A stretch of 64,000 nucleotides of DNA, from positions 93,812,221 through 93,876,220 of the forward strand of contig NC_061120.1 of the NCBI RefSeq assembly GCF_002878395.1, in the 5' to 3' direction. Positions 36,849-48,319 of this stretch are shown here, piece by piece. Source of the stretch: Capsicum annuum. Its lineage: Eukaryota > Streptophyta > Magnoliopsida > Solanales > Solanaceae. Each line of letters opens with the position of its first letter. Within the stretch, counting starts at the first letter, position 1. Position numbers and translations under genes: made by a program. Below the pieces are notes generated by a model. The model worked only from the letters and a program-made list of their open reading frames with translations. It was not told the DNA's origin and did no database searches.

Positions 36849-36859
36849 CTCTGTTACTA
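36849..36859 (-). other. Degenerate primer-binding site of the 29807 element
   Basis: The minus strand reads TAGTAACAGAG, two changes from TGGTATCAGAG, five bases from the LTR edge at 36865. It marks the right LTR as the 5' LTR. Confidence 0.65.
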
Positions 36860-36864
36860 AGTTT

Positions 36865-37175
36865 TGTCATGACCCGAGGCTACCTCCAAGTTGAGAAATG
36901 GTGCTTATAACCACAAGTGACCACAAACCTATGAACAAGTACTTGTTGTGAGAACTAAGTAAATAGCAATATAAAACATATACGGAAGAAAAATTAAAAA
37001 GATTCTGCAAATATAAATATTAGAATATGCAACAATGACATGTCTGAAATATCTTATAAACTACTAAAAACCAAAATCATTTGTCCAAAAACATTGATAT
37101 ATACTTAAAGAACTTACTGATTATCAAACTGACTATCAGAAAGCCTCTAAACATCATGAAGAGTTGATGGGATAA
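36865..37175 (-). repeat. 5' LTR of the 29807 element, piece 1 of 2
   Basis: Begins TGTCATGACCCGAGGCTACC, matching the left LTR start TGTCACGACCCAAGGCTACC, and follows it through 'AAGCCTCTAAACATCATGA' until the plus-strand element starts at 37176. Confidence 0.85.
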
Positions 37176-39329
37176 TGAAATACCGAGTTTCTTTATGGTG
37201 GTAAACTTCCTTGAATTCTGGTCTATGGACATAATATGACTCGAGGGCACGTTCCGTATGTCGGGGTATGGGTGGTATGGTCCAATCGTATGCTGACCAG
37301 TATTGGTTGGTGGGATAGATTTTAGTTAATAGAATAGATACGACTTAGGGGTATGAGTCATAATGGTTGGTAGGGATTGTTTGGTTCCTTAACTTAATCT
37401 TTGACTTGGATATTTAGGTTGGATCTATAATGAGTGGCTCACTATAAGCCATAACCTAGGATATGAGATGTACCTAGCACTCGTATGGTGGACAGTGTCT
37501 AAAACTTTCTTGGATTTAACTTTGCCAGGGGTACAGATCGTATACTTTTGATACGACTTGGTTGGATGAGTAGTATGCTGGACAGTGTTAGATCCAAAGG
37601 TTGAGGCTAGTACACGAGTAAATGATACTACTCGTATTAAAAGGTACGACTTATGACGGTCAGTCATACCCCTAGGATGATATTTTGTGCAACTTAAGTG
37701 GGGGTAGTCTAGAAATTTCCATTTTTTCCTAATAAGGTCCCACGACTTCTAACCTACATGAGAGGTTATTTACCATATTATTCTATTCATTAAACTTGAA
37801 AACTCTTCTAAAATACTATAATTCTCTCAAAAGCTTTTTGGTAAGAGAAGTTAGGGTTTCAACTAGTGGATTGATTTGGGGCTTTTCTTGGTGATTTCTT
37901 GCCATCATCTTCTTTTATCTAAAAGAATGGTTTTATGAATGTTTTATAACTTTATTGATTGTATAATTTTGGTTTTCAAATATGAATTAGGGGTTTTAAT
38001 ATTAAATGGTTGGTTACTATTTTCCATGGTTTTAATTATGCTTTATTTGTATTAATGATAGTTTTGGATAATTTGATTAAATAGGAATGGTTTAGCGGTA
38101 ATCATAATTGCTTTTAATCATATTATGCCCTACTATGTTTGACAAAATGACTATAAGCATATTTTTGTTGCATTGTGTATTTTAATAGAACTCTTTCTTG
38201 TTTTAAAACTTGTTAAAGGAATTATGCCTGGTTTAAATGGCTTAGAAAGGTAAATGACTAAATGGTTATTCTTATGGGGTACATAAAATCCCCTAAGTGC
38301 TTTGATATGTTAAATGGAAGGGCACTTGGAAGTCCTCTTAAACATATATATGGTTGGCTATGGTTAATAAATGGTAAATGGATTGGATGGTTTCTTGGTA
38401 ATGGTTTAAATTTAGAAATAATGGCGGGATACGTAGAAAAGTCAGGGAAGATAGAGGTCCCGAGGGGAACAAAACTAGAAACTCATATTTGCCGGTGTGA
38501 GGTTGGTCTTGCTAACTGTGTGCATGATGTCACATAATATTTGGATGGATATACTAGTCATCCAAGGTTTTCTTTCCTAGTCGTGTATCTTCACTCACTG
38601 GGTCCCTTTTAGGAGGGGGAGCTGAATCTTTATAACCCATGAGTTATTTAGGACAACAAAGCTACATAACCCAGGTAAAGGTTTTAAAGTCATGCTAAAC
38701 CCAATCCCCTTTCCTGGCATGGTTATATATATATATATATATGTATGTGCATATATGTGCCTTATTTTATCCTTATCCTGAGATCATGATAGAATTCACC
38801 CACTAACCCATTTACTGGCAGTTGTCTGCCAACGTTATGTAGGAACTAGCCGCTCTACTCCTCTTACATAGTAATTAACTTGGGGATCAGTATTTAGACT
38901 GAAGTAGTAAGCTTTCATCTATTCGAAAGGCTCTATTTCATGTTATGGATATTTCTAGATAGATTGATTTTATTTAGGATAGTAGGCTGACATCATTGGA
39001 CAATATTGTTGGTTGTTCATCATATTTTATTTTGGGATTAATTGTCTCATGTTTTACAATTTGTTCAGTTCTGTCCTAGTTTATAGACTTTGGTATCATT
39101 TATTATAGTGGGCAGTTGGTGTGGGATGGTTAGAATCGGTTGGGTTGTTCATGATTGGGATCCTATCTTAGACTCTTCACTTTAGTTGTTATACAATCTT
39201 GTTATATGCTTAAACTTTAACCAACTCAGGGAAGGTGGCTAGAGATTAGTTTAGGTAATAGGGGTAGTCTCTGGTTCTGGTCAAACTTTTGATTCCCATT
39301 ATGACAAGGACCTTGGGTAGGTCATGTCA
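37176..39329 (+). repeat. 5' LTR of the 37176 element
   Basis: 2154 bp, TGAAATACCG to GGTCATGTCA. It aligns with 44405-46760 along its length ('ATTAGGGGTTTT', 'GGGCACTTGGAAGTCC', 'CATATTTGCCG'). It lacks about 130 bases present in the right copy near 46330-46460. A short (TA)n tract lies at 38723-38742. Confidence 0.88.
38723..38742. repeat. (TA)n microsatellite
   Basis: About ten TA units inside the 37176 LTR; the partner LTR has only about three at the same place (~46060). Confidence 0.85.
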
Positions 39330-39331
39330 AG

Positions 39332-39345
39332 TTAGTATTAGAGCC
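39332..39345 (+). other. Primer-binding site of the 37176 element
   Basis: TTAGTATTAGAGCC, two changes from TTGGTATCAGAGCC (initiator tRNA-Met), two bases after the LTR end. Confidence 0.8.
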
Positions 39346-39540
39346 TAGTTTCATGTTCAATTAGGAGTCTATAAAGCCATGTCGAGTCGAGTCTCTTTTA
39401 AGTGTGTGTAGCGTGTCACACTCATAAGGTATATGCTACAAGGCATTTAGGAGTGTCTCTCTTTCTTGGTATTAAATTTTCAAGCATAGAGTCTCAGTCC
39501 TAGAATCTTCTGTAATCCTTATTTGTTCATCTTTCAGATC

Positions 39541-40710
39541 ATGCCTCGTAGATCTGGAACACAAGAAAATTCTTGCATCCCCTCTGGGGTAATGTTTAAG
39601 GGGTGCATCCTACTTTTGGGGTTTAACTTAGATCTCACAGTCCTATTCGTAATAGTGCTGGAGTTCCACCGATTGCTGCTAGTCCTCCTCAAGGCAAGGT
39701 AACTAATGAAAAATTCCTTCAGTCTATTTATATTATTTCTTAGATGGTCGATGCTCAGGCTTAGTGGGGTATAATTGGTACTTTGTCTGCTGAGGCCCCA
39801 AGGGTTGGCCAATATATGAAGATGGGTTCTCCCATTTTTTCTAGAATGAAGGTAGAGGATGATCCACAGGACTTCATGGATGAAATGGAAAAGATATTTT
39901 GTGTGATGTAGGCTACCAATGAGGAGAGGGTAAACTTTGTAGCTTATCAACTCAATGATGTCGAATATCAGTGGTATGAAGATTCGGATAGGGATAGTGG
40001 TGATATTGAAGAATCGATCTTATAGGACACTTTTCTAAGGACTTTTTAGATCAATTCTTTCCCTAAGAGTTGAGGGAAGCAAAGACAGAGGAGTTTGTGA
40101 ACCTCAAGTAGGAGAGGATATCTATCAACAAATATGCCTTGAAGTTTCACCAATTTTCAAGGTATGCTCTTGATTTAGTTGCTGACATATAGGAAAGAAC
40201 AAGAAAGTTTACTTCTGGGTTGAATCAAGATCTAATTTTTGAGAGCAAGACCGCCTTACTAATTAATGATATAGAGATATCTAGGTTGACTTTTCATATA
40301 TATAGTAGGTAGAGGATGAGAAAAGAAAACAGGTGGAGTTAAGGGACAGATAAGGTAAGAAGATCAGTTTTTTTAACTAGGGAGGTGCTCAGTCTTAGGG
40401 TGGTCAGGATGGCGGCAAATGGCAAAAAAAAAGTGAGGGAGTTCTGGTTCCAACTCTTTTTCTAGTTCTTCTTGCCAGGTTAGAGATAGGCATCATCAAG
40501 GTGGTGACAATTTTTAGGCACTGGTTGCCCAATCTTAGGCAAGTGAAGGTCAATCATTTTTTTCATGCCCTCCATATCGGTTCTATGGTTTTCCTCATCA
40601 TGGTTATTGCAAATAGAAAAGGTACAAATGCTTTAAATGTGGCCAGGCAGGTCATCAACTCAAGGATTGTTCGGTTAATAAGGTTGCTACAGGGAGAATA
40701 AGATTCATAT
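39541..40710 (+). pseudogene. Gag of the 37176 element
   Basis: The ATG at 39541 gives MPRRSGTQ, a chromovirus gag opening. Across shifts one reads RMKVEDDPQDFMDEMEKIF and NFVAYQLNDVEYQWYED, the gag core (consensus 'DPQxFIDxxxK', 'AAYQLKDVAxxWYE'). An intact CCHC zinc knuckle, CFKCGQAGHQLKDC, lies near 40629-40670. Several stops interrupt the core. The knuckle is the only catalytic or binding motif of this element that I see unchanged. Confidence 0.85.
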
Positions 40711-40849
40711 GGTTTCATCTTCTGCTCTTTCACCTTGTGGTATTACATCTACTTCTGTTATAGCTTCTAGTTCTAGTGTTGGTTGGAACAGGTTGTATAT
40801 TTTGGTGTCCCAATAGGAATCTGAGGCATCACCTGATATCATTACTAAT

Positions 40850-42700
40850 ATGTTATATAGTTTCTCTTGTGATGTATATTGTTGGCTTGATATGGGGTCA
40901 ACTCTCTTCTATGTGACACCTCATGTGGTTGTATCTTTGGTTTTGATTCGGAAGTTATTTTGGATCCTTTCCTATTTCTACCCTAGTAGGTGACTCAATT
41001 CTTGCTAAGAGATTCAATAGGGGTGTGTAGTATCTATTGGTTGCAAGAAGACCTTGGTAGATTTTTTTGAGCTAGGTATAGTGGACTTTAATATTGTTCT
41101 GGGTATGGATTGGTTTCATTTTTGTTACACGTCCTTGGATTGTCAGACCCATAGGGTTGTTTTTAGGTTCCCTAGTAAAATTGGTTCTAGAATAGGAGGG
41201 TGGTTCTTTGTCTCCTAGGAGAGATTAATTTCTTATCATAAAGCTTAGAGGTTAATCTCTAAAAGTTGTCTTTATCATGTGGTTTGGGTTAAAGATTCTA
41301 ACTCGGAAGGTCCTTTTTTTCAGTGACTTCTAGTAGTTAATGAGTTTCCAGAGGTTTGTTTAGATGATCTTCCTGATGTTTCTTTGGATAGGTAAATAGA
41401 TTTTGGTATTGACTTAGTTCCAGATACTTAATTGATTTCTATTCCTCCATATAGATAGCTCCAATTGAGTTGAGGGAACTCAAGGAACAACTCATGGATT
41501 TTCTAGATAAGGGGTTTATTCATCCTAGTATATCCCCGGAAGGTGCTCCAGTGTCTTTTATGCGCAAAATGGGATGGTTCCTTTCAGATGCGCATTGACT
41601 ATTGGCAGTTCATCAAGTTAACGGTCAAGAACAAGTATCCTCTTCAAAAGATAAATGATTTTTTTGATCAGTTGCTATGTGCCAAGTTCTTTTCTAAGGT
41701 AGATCTTCAATCTCGGTACCATCAGCTATAAATTAGGGTGTTGCATATCCTTAAGATGGCTTTTCATACTCAGTATGGGCACTTTGAATTTTTGGTAATG
41801 TAATTTGGGTTTACTAAAGCTTCGCGGCATTTATGGATCTGATGAATAGGGTTTTCCATTAGTATTTGGATCTTTTCATTCTTGTGTTTTTTGACAATAT
41901 TCTAGTTTATTCAAAGATTAAGGTGAATTATGCCAACCACCTCTGTGTGATGCTGTAGACCATAAAAGAACAACAATTGTATGACAAGATCTCTAAATGT
42001 GAGTTTTGGTTTAACGCTGGAACTTTCTTGAGTCATATTATTTCTAGTAAAGGGATCATGGTGGATCCGCAAAAGGTTGTTGTGGTGAAAAGATTGCCTA
42101 GACCAATGACTCCATCCATTATTCAGAGCTTCTTGGGCTTTGCTGGGTTTTAAAGGCAGATTGTGGAAAGTTTTTCATCTATAGATGCTCCTTTGATAAT
42201 GTTGACTCAGAAGAAGGTCACATTTTCTTGGTCGAAAACTTGTGAAAGAAGTTTCGAGAAGTTAAAAAATAATCTTACTTTGGCTCAAATTTGAGTTTGC
42301 CAAATGGCAAAGAGGGCTTCGTGGTCTATTTTGATTAATTTTGGGTAGGTCTAGGTTATGATTTGATTCAGCATGGTAAGGTGATTTCCTATCCTTCTAG
42401 GCAGTTGAAAGTGCATAAGAGGAATTGTCTTATTCATAATTTAGAGCTGTTGGCGGCTGTATTTTTTTAAAAAAATATGGTAGCATTAGTTGTATGGTGT
42501 GAACGTGGATATCTTTTCTAATCTTAAGAGTCTAAAATATGTGTCCCTGAGAAGGAGCTTAATCTCAAGTAGAGGAGATGGCTAGAGCTTCTTAAGGACT
42601 ACGATATGAGTCTTCACTACCACTTAGGTAAAGCTAACATATTTACTGATGCTTATAGAAGGTTATCTATGGTGATTTTGGCTCATGTGGAGGAAGGAAA
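40850..42700 (+). pseudogene. Protease, RT and RNase H of the 37176 element
   Basis: Protease starts near 40880 with WLDMGSTLFYV (catalytic DTG/DSG reads DMG) and has VDFNIVLGMDWFHF near 41090. RT runs about 41450-42290. The open frame 41543-41731 has [20 protein letters not shown] and FFSKVDLQSRYHQL (consensus FSKIDLRSGYHQ), but the YxDD box reads VFFDN near 41888, so a catalytic aspartate is lost. The thumb part around 42000 has KCEFWFNAG and SHIISSKGIMVDPQK. RNase H remnants follow to 42690 with a LGKANIFTDA block. Stops are frequent. Confidence 0.85.
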
Positions 42701-42899
42701 ATAGGAATTTGTGAAGGATATTCACCGCTTGGCTAATCTTAGGTTTGCCTCTTGGACTCCAAAGATGGAGGTGTGATAGTGTAAAAAGTTGTTCAATTAT
42801 CTATTAGTGCGGAAATTACGGAGAAATAAGTCTTAGATCCTATTCTAATAAAAATCAAGAGTGACATCAGTAGGCAAAAGGTAAGGGTATTTGAGATCA

Positions 42900-44200
42900 G
42901 TGGTGTCACTACTGTGCGATACCAAGGGAGGTTGTATGTTCCTAATGTGAACGGTTTACGACAAAGGATTTTTGCAAAGGTGCATTAATCGCACTATCTT
43001 GTTCATCCCAGCTCGACTAAGATGTTTCATGATCTTAAAAATATCTATTGGTGAAATGGCATGAAGATAGATGTGGCTGATTTTGAGGCCAAGTGCATGG
43101 TGTGTCAATAGGTAAAAGTTGAACACATGAGGTCAGGAGAGTTCTATCAAGAAATTGATTTTCTCGAGTGGAAATGGGTAGTGATCAATATGGACTTTGT
43201 TACCCGTATTTATTTGTCCCAGAATCAATATGATTCAATTTGGGTCATAGTGGATTGGATGACTAAGTCTGCCCACTTTTTGATAGTGTATACTACCTTC
43301 TCAATGGAAGATTATGCGAAGCTGTATCTTCAGGATATTGTGAAGATGCAGGGATGCCTATTTTAATTATTTCTGATCATAGCACGCAATTTACATCTCA
43401 CTTCTGGCGATTTATTAATAAAGGGTCGGTGACTCAGGTTACTACTTTCCACTCACTGACGGATAGGCAGCCAGAGAGAACTATTCAGACATTAGAGTAT
43501 ATGCTTCAGATTTTTTTAATGATTATGGTGGCAATTGGGTTGAGCATCTACCTTTGGTGGAGTTTGCTTATAGCACTAGTTGTCATTCTAGTATTGGTAT
43601 GGCTCCTTTTGAGGCATTGTATGGTAGAAGGTGTAGATCTCTTATTGGTTGGTTTGAGCTTTGTTAGGTATCCATGTTTGATCCCAAATTGGTTTACCAG
43701 GCTATGGAGAAGGTTAAGGTGATTCGGGAGAGGCTAAAGGTTGTCCAAAGTCAGCAAAAGACCTATGCAAATGTTAGGCATAGGAACTTAGAGTTCGAGA
43801 GTACGGATAAGGGAGTAGTGCGGTTTGGTAAGAAGGGGATGCTCAATCCCTGGTATGGTGGTCCTTATGAGGTTTTGTAGAGAATTAGTAATGTTGCTTA
43901 TGAGCTGGAGTTGCCTTCTAGCTTGAGCATAGTTCTTCCAGTCTTTCATATTTCGATGTTGAGGAAGTGCATTAATGATCCTTCTTTGGTTGTTCTTTTA
44001 GAAAGATTTGGTCTCACGGAATCTTTGTCTTCTAAAGAAGTCCCAGTTAAAATCTTGGATAGGCATGTTTGTCAGTTACGGACCAAGGATGTGGCTTCGA
44101 TTTAGGTTCTTTGGTGGAACCATAAGTTGGAAGAAGTTACATGGGAAGCGAACGAGGACATGATGTCCAAATATCCGTATTTGTTTTCTGCTCGCATTTG
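42900..44200 (+). pseudogene. Integrase and chromodomain-like tail of the 37176 element
   Basis: The core is split between two overlapping frames. 43127-43366 has WKWVVINMDFVTRI with the first aspartate, IWVIVDWMTKSAHF and YAKLYLQDIVK. 43354-43722 continues with LIISDHSTQFTS (second aspartate) and RQPERTIQTLEYML (glutamate region). The tail at 43674-43880 and 43911-44105 has WYGGPYEVL and LPVFHISMLRKCI, the usual end of chromovirus integrases. Last, near 44105-44190, LEEVTWEANEDMMSKYPYLF is a chromodomain-like segment. A one-base change between the two core frames, plus stops, break the protein. Confidence 0.87.
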
Positions 44201-44393
44201 TTTTGTACTCCTAAGATTCATGCAGAAGGTATGTGTCTTCAACATATCTTCAAAGTTTGTTAAAGAAAAGATTAATATCTTTACCTCTTTATTTTCAAAC
44301 TTTGTTAAAGATTGGGAATATATTTGATAATGCAAATGACTCATGTGTGTGGTTACCCCTACCTTATCCGTCATTCGGGAATGAATGTTCCTA

Positions 44394-44404
44394 GTCGGGG
44401 AAAT
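44394..44404 (+). other. Polypurine tract of the 37176 element
   Basis: GTCGGGGAAAT directly before the LTR start TGAATCACCC, with GGAATGAATGTTCC upstream as in the sister elements. Confidence 0.75.
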
Positions 44405-46760
44405 TGAATCACCCTAGTTTCTAGACCTTAGAAAATCTCTTGAAATTTTGGTTGCTGAACAAAATACGACTCGAGGGCATGAGCCGTATGTTAGGGCAAG
44501 GATGGTATGGTGCAGTCATATGTTGACTAGTGTTGGTTGGTGGGATGGATTTTGGTTACTGTAATAGATACAACTTTGGGGTACGAGTCATATTGGTGGG
44601 CAATGATCATTTTTTTCCTTAACTTAATCTTAGACTTGGTTAGTTAGGTTGGATCTAACTACGAGTGGCTCACCATGAGCCATAAGCCAAGGTATGGGTA
44701 GTACCCAGGACTCTTATGGTGGACAATGTTTAAATCTTCCTTGGATTAAATCTGCAAGGGATATGGATTAAAGGTACGAATTGTATGCTTTGAATTAGAC
44801 TTAGTTGGGGAAGTCCTATTCTGGATAGCATTGGATCCTAAGTTTGAAGCTAGGAAATGAATGGAGGGTATCACTTATATTTAAGGGTACGACTTGTGAT
44901 GGTCAGTAGTACCCTTGGGACAGTATTTTGTGCAACTTAAGTGGGGTGATCTAGAAATTTTCCCCTTATCCTAATAAGGTCCCACGACTTCTAGCCTACT
45001 TGGGAGGTTATTTAACCTATTATTCCATTCATTAACACTAAGAATCTCTTCTAAAATATTCTATAATTCTCCAAAAAACTATTGGGCAATGGAAGTTAGG
45101 GTTTCAACTAGAGGATTTATTTGGGACTTGTGTTGGTGATTTCTTTCCATCATTATATTAGTTTAAGGCATTTTCTTTTCCCTCATTTTTACTTCTATCT
45201 AAATACATGGTTTTAGGAATGTTTTCATAACTTAATTTATTGTATAATTTTGGTTTACAAATATGAATTAGGGGTTTTGATATTAAGTGGTTGGTTATGG
45301 TTTTCCATGGTTTTAATCATGCTTTATTTGCATTAATTGTAGTTTTGGAAAATTAGATTGCGTAGGAATGGTTTAATGGTAATTGGAATTGGTTTTGGTC
45401 ATATTATCCCCCAATGTGTTTGACAAAATTCCTATAAGAATGTTTTCATTGTATTGATTATTTTAATGGAATTCTTTCTTGTTTTAGAACTTGGTAAAGG
45501 AATCATGCATGACTTAAATGGTTTGGAATGGTAAATGGATAAATGGTTATGCTTGTGGGGTGTATGCAATCCCCAAGTGATTAGTTATGGTAAATTGAAG
45601 GGCACTTGGAAGTCCCCTTAAACCAATATATGGTTTGTTATAGATAGTACTTGCAAGTATGGTCTCTATGATGATACCACTACTAAATGGCCATGGATAA
45701 TAAATGGTAAATGTATTGGTTGGTTTCTTGGTAATGGTTTTAATTAGGAAATAATGGCAGGATGTGTAGAAAAGTCGTGGAAGGTGGAGGTCCCGAGGAG
45801 ACCAATACTGGAAACTCATATTTGCCGATGTGAGGTTGGTCTTAGTGACTGTGTGCATGATGTCACACTATATTTTGGGGGATGTACTAGTCATCTAAGG
45901 TTTTCTTCCCTGGTCGTGTGGCTTCACTCACGGGGCCCTTTTAGAAGTTGGAGATGAACCTATATAGTTTGTGGGTGGTTTAGGACGGCAAAGCTACATA
46001 GCCCCGGTAAAGGTTTTAAAGGCATGCTAAATCTGGTCCCCATTCCCAGCACGGTTAGATATATATGTGTGTATTGTTTTGTGCATATGAATAGATTTAC
46101 TTGGTTTTATAAATGGCATTATTTTATTATTATTCGGAGATTATTCTTCACCCGCTAACCCGTCTACTGGCGGTTGTATACCCACACTATGTAGGAATCA
46201 CCTGTTCTACTCCTCCTACATAGTGATTGACTCTGGGATCACTATTTGGACTGAAGTGGTAAGCTTCGATCCTTTTGAAAGGCTCCATTTCATGCTATGG
46301 ATATTTCTAGACACTTTGATTTTATTTTGGATATTGGTTTTGGCCATGGTTGGGGGCATGTCCCAATTATATTTTATTACTCTTTTAGTTAGAGGCTTTG
46401 TGGTACTACTATGGGTTAGAATGGGCAGGATCGATATTGGTGTTGGCCTTGGAATTCGAAAAAGTTGGTAGGTTAACATCATTGGACGACATTGTTGGTT
46501 GTTCCATCTTATTTTATTTTGGGATTAATTATATCATGTATTAGAATTCAATCGGTTCTAGCTTGGTTTATGGCCTTTGGAGTGATTTGGTACGGTAGGC
46601 CGATTTGTGTGAGATGGTTAGTCTCAGTTGGTTCAGTCACGGATGTAATCCTATCCCAGAGTCTTCATGTGACCTGTTACACTATCTTGTTATTTGCTCG
46701 AATTTCAGCCAACTCAAGGCAGGCGACTGAAGATTGGATTTGGTAATGGGGGTGGTTTGT
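44405..46760 (+). repeat. 3' LTR of the 37176 element, right end deleted
   Basis: Begins TGAATCACCCTAG and follows the left LTR as far as 'GGTAATGGGGGTGGT' (left copy 'GGTAATAGGGGTAGT' near 39262). The last ~70 bases found in the left copy are absent. Confidence 0.82.
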
Positions 46761-48159
46761 CCTAAACTGACGGGTGACCTCTAAAAGAGTGTCAGTCTTA
46801 AACTAGCAGGTGAGATCTCATAATCTTATGCTGGCTATATAGTTCTGGAACTTAAGGGCTGCTACTAAGGACCCATTCCTAAATGGCGGGTGAGACCCCA
46901 CCCCAAGGTTTTCTCAGTGCTAAATCCTACTCTCAACAAAATGACACTAGTACCTAATTTAACTAAGTTTAACTGGACGATATTTCTAATAGTGCTCATC
47001 ATGATCATAATTATCCAAGTATAATGATAATTTTAATGGCTTAGCTAACGTATTACTTGAAAATTTGAAATTATGTAAAACACATAGGTATATGGTGTTC
47101 ATAACCCTCCAGCACTGAATAATGATAAAATACAATATCAAAGCTTAAAACTGTAATATGGCATCGTCGTTCAAAGACCTAAAACTTGAATATTTCACCA
47201 AAACAAGTGGTAAGCATGAACTTGAACATGGGAATACCATAAAAATGATAAAACAACATGATTACATGGCTCAATTCTTAATTCAGGGATTTAACATGAA
47301 ATCTATGGACTATGACATGGAAACTTGCAATTCAAAACTTGAAATAGCGTAATTTACTTGGAAACACTTGTAGACATAACTTTTAATTGATTCAGCATGA
47401 AATTCATAGTTTATTTCATGAAGAAGAATAATATTTATACTTGTAATTCAAATAGGGATTTTAAGCTCAATCGGTGAGAGGGACCCATTGATGAATATCC
47501 ACATACCTCAATAGATAGTTTCTTGAAGATTTCTTGACAGTTTCATGAACTTGGAAGCTTGAACTCATGATTTCTTATGAAAGGGGCTTGGATGTTGTTC
47601 TTGGGAGAAGAGGAGGGTTTCTTGAGAGTAATTTTGAATTAAAGTGGCAAATAATGCTTATTTTGAAGACCGCAATCGTGTTAAGGATGAATCAGGTTGA
47701 GCGAAATGAATCAAATTCCCCTTAGTTTAAAGACTAAGAAGCTGGATGGAATATCACTAGTGCACCATGATGCCAAATCCAAAGAAGCAAGCCCCGTGCC
47801 GTGGGCTTCATTTTGGTGGCGCAAGCCCCACACCACGACACCTAATTCGGTAGAGCAAGCCCCGCGCCACAGACTTATAATTAGGAGTCTTCTACTTTAA
47901 TTTCCCAAACACGCCCCTATGCCCATCTAAAAATCCCAAAACTTCCCTGAGATGTACCTTTAAAAACCCATAACATGAATCAACTCAAAAATCAACGTCT
48001 TGACGTCCGGAAGGCCAAAATAAAAGTCAGGGATATTTGGACGTCTTGAAAATGACTAAGTCCTTAATACTTCATAAAAATTTCTAGCCTTAGACTCCTT
48101 AGACTCCTTAGACTGGCAACTACAACTAAATTAAGCTTAAGATCTTATGGGGTAATAGA
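46761..48159 (-). repeat. 5' LTR of the 29807 element, piece 2 of 2
   Basis: Resumes with TCCTAAACTGACGGGTGA, matching the left LTR near 30690 rather than near 30120 where the interruption began, so about 560 bases of this LTR are missing. It runs to GGGGTAATAGA at 48159. It is followed by CATAC, close to the TATAC before 29807. Confidence 0.82.
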
Positions 48160-48319
48160 CATACGGATACAAAGAAATAAATACACATAGACAGGTATCG
48201 TATCAAGAAAAATAATACACCACATAAATGTACAAAGTAAATACAAATAATATGGAGCTAAAGCGTCCTGTTGTACGATCCATAAGGGGTTTGTCAATCC
48301 ATATACAACTATAATAAAC
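48160..48319 (-). repeat. 5' LTR of the layer-0 chromovirus, piece 2 of 3
   Basis: A 160-base strip between two nested elements ('ATACACATAGACAGG', 'GTACGATCCATAAGGGG'). Neither neighbour's LTR contains it, and it continues the layer-0 LTR interrupted at 29806. Assignment is by elimination and by the target-site logic on both sides. Confidence 0.65.

Larger units (their letters stand above)
37176..46760 (+). mobile_element. Chromovirus on the plus strand, nested in the 5' LTR of the 29807 element
   Basis: LTRs at 37176-39329 and 44405-~46760 flank an interior with a primer site, gag, protease, RT, RNase H, integrase and chromodomain-like tail all on the plus strand, then a purine tract. It splits the LTR of a minus-strand element and must be younger than it. 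The right LTR lacks its last ~70 bases: at about 46760 the text passes straight into the host LTR, which resumes about 560 bases further on than expected, so a deletion removed the LTR end, the duplication and part of the host. The bases before the left LTR are GATAA. Confidence 0.88.
29807..48159 (-). mobile_element. Chromovirus on the minus strand, itself split by a plus-strand chromovirus
   Basis: The left LTR is 29807-31801. The right LTR begins at 36865, is interrupted at 37175, and resumes at ~46761-48159. The interior (31802-36864, about 5.1 kb) holds gag, protease, RT, RNase H, integrase and a chromodomain-like tail on the minus strand, in that order from right to left, so it was once an autonomous element. 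TATAC (29802-29806) and CATAC (48160-48164) are the likely duplication with one change. All coding parts carry many stops. It sits inside the LTR of the layer-0 chromovirus. Confidence 0.88.

Noticed and set aside
39534..39950. 138-codon minus-strand frame
   Set aside because: Antisense to the plus-strand gag, whose start and core motifs are clear.
45547..46482. Several frames of 80-103 codons
   Set aside because: All lie inside an LTR, the same positions in the partner LTR are broken, and no motif is present.
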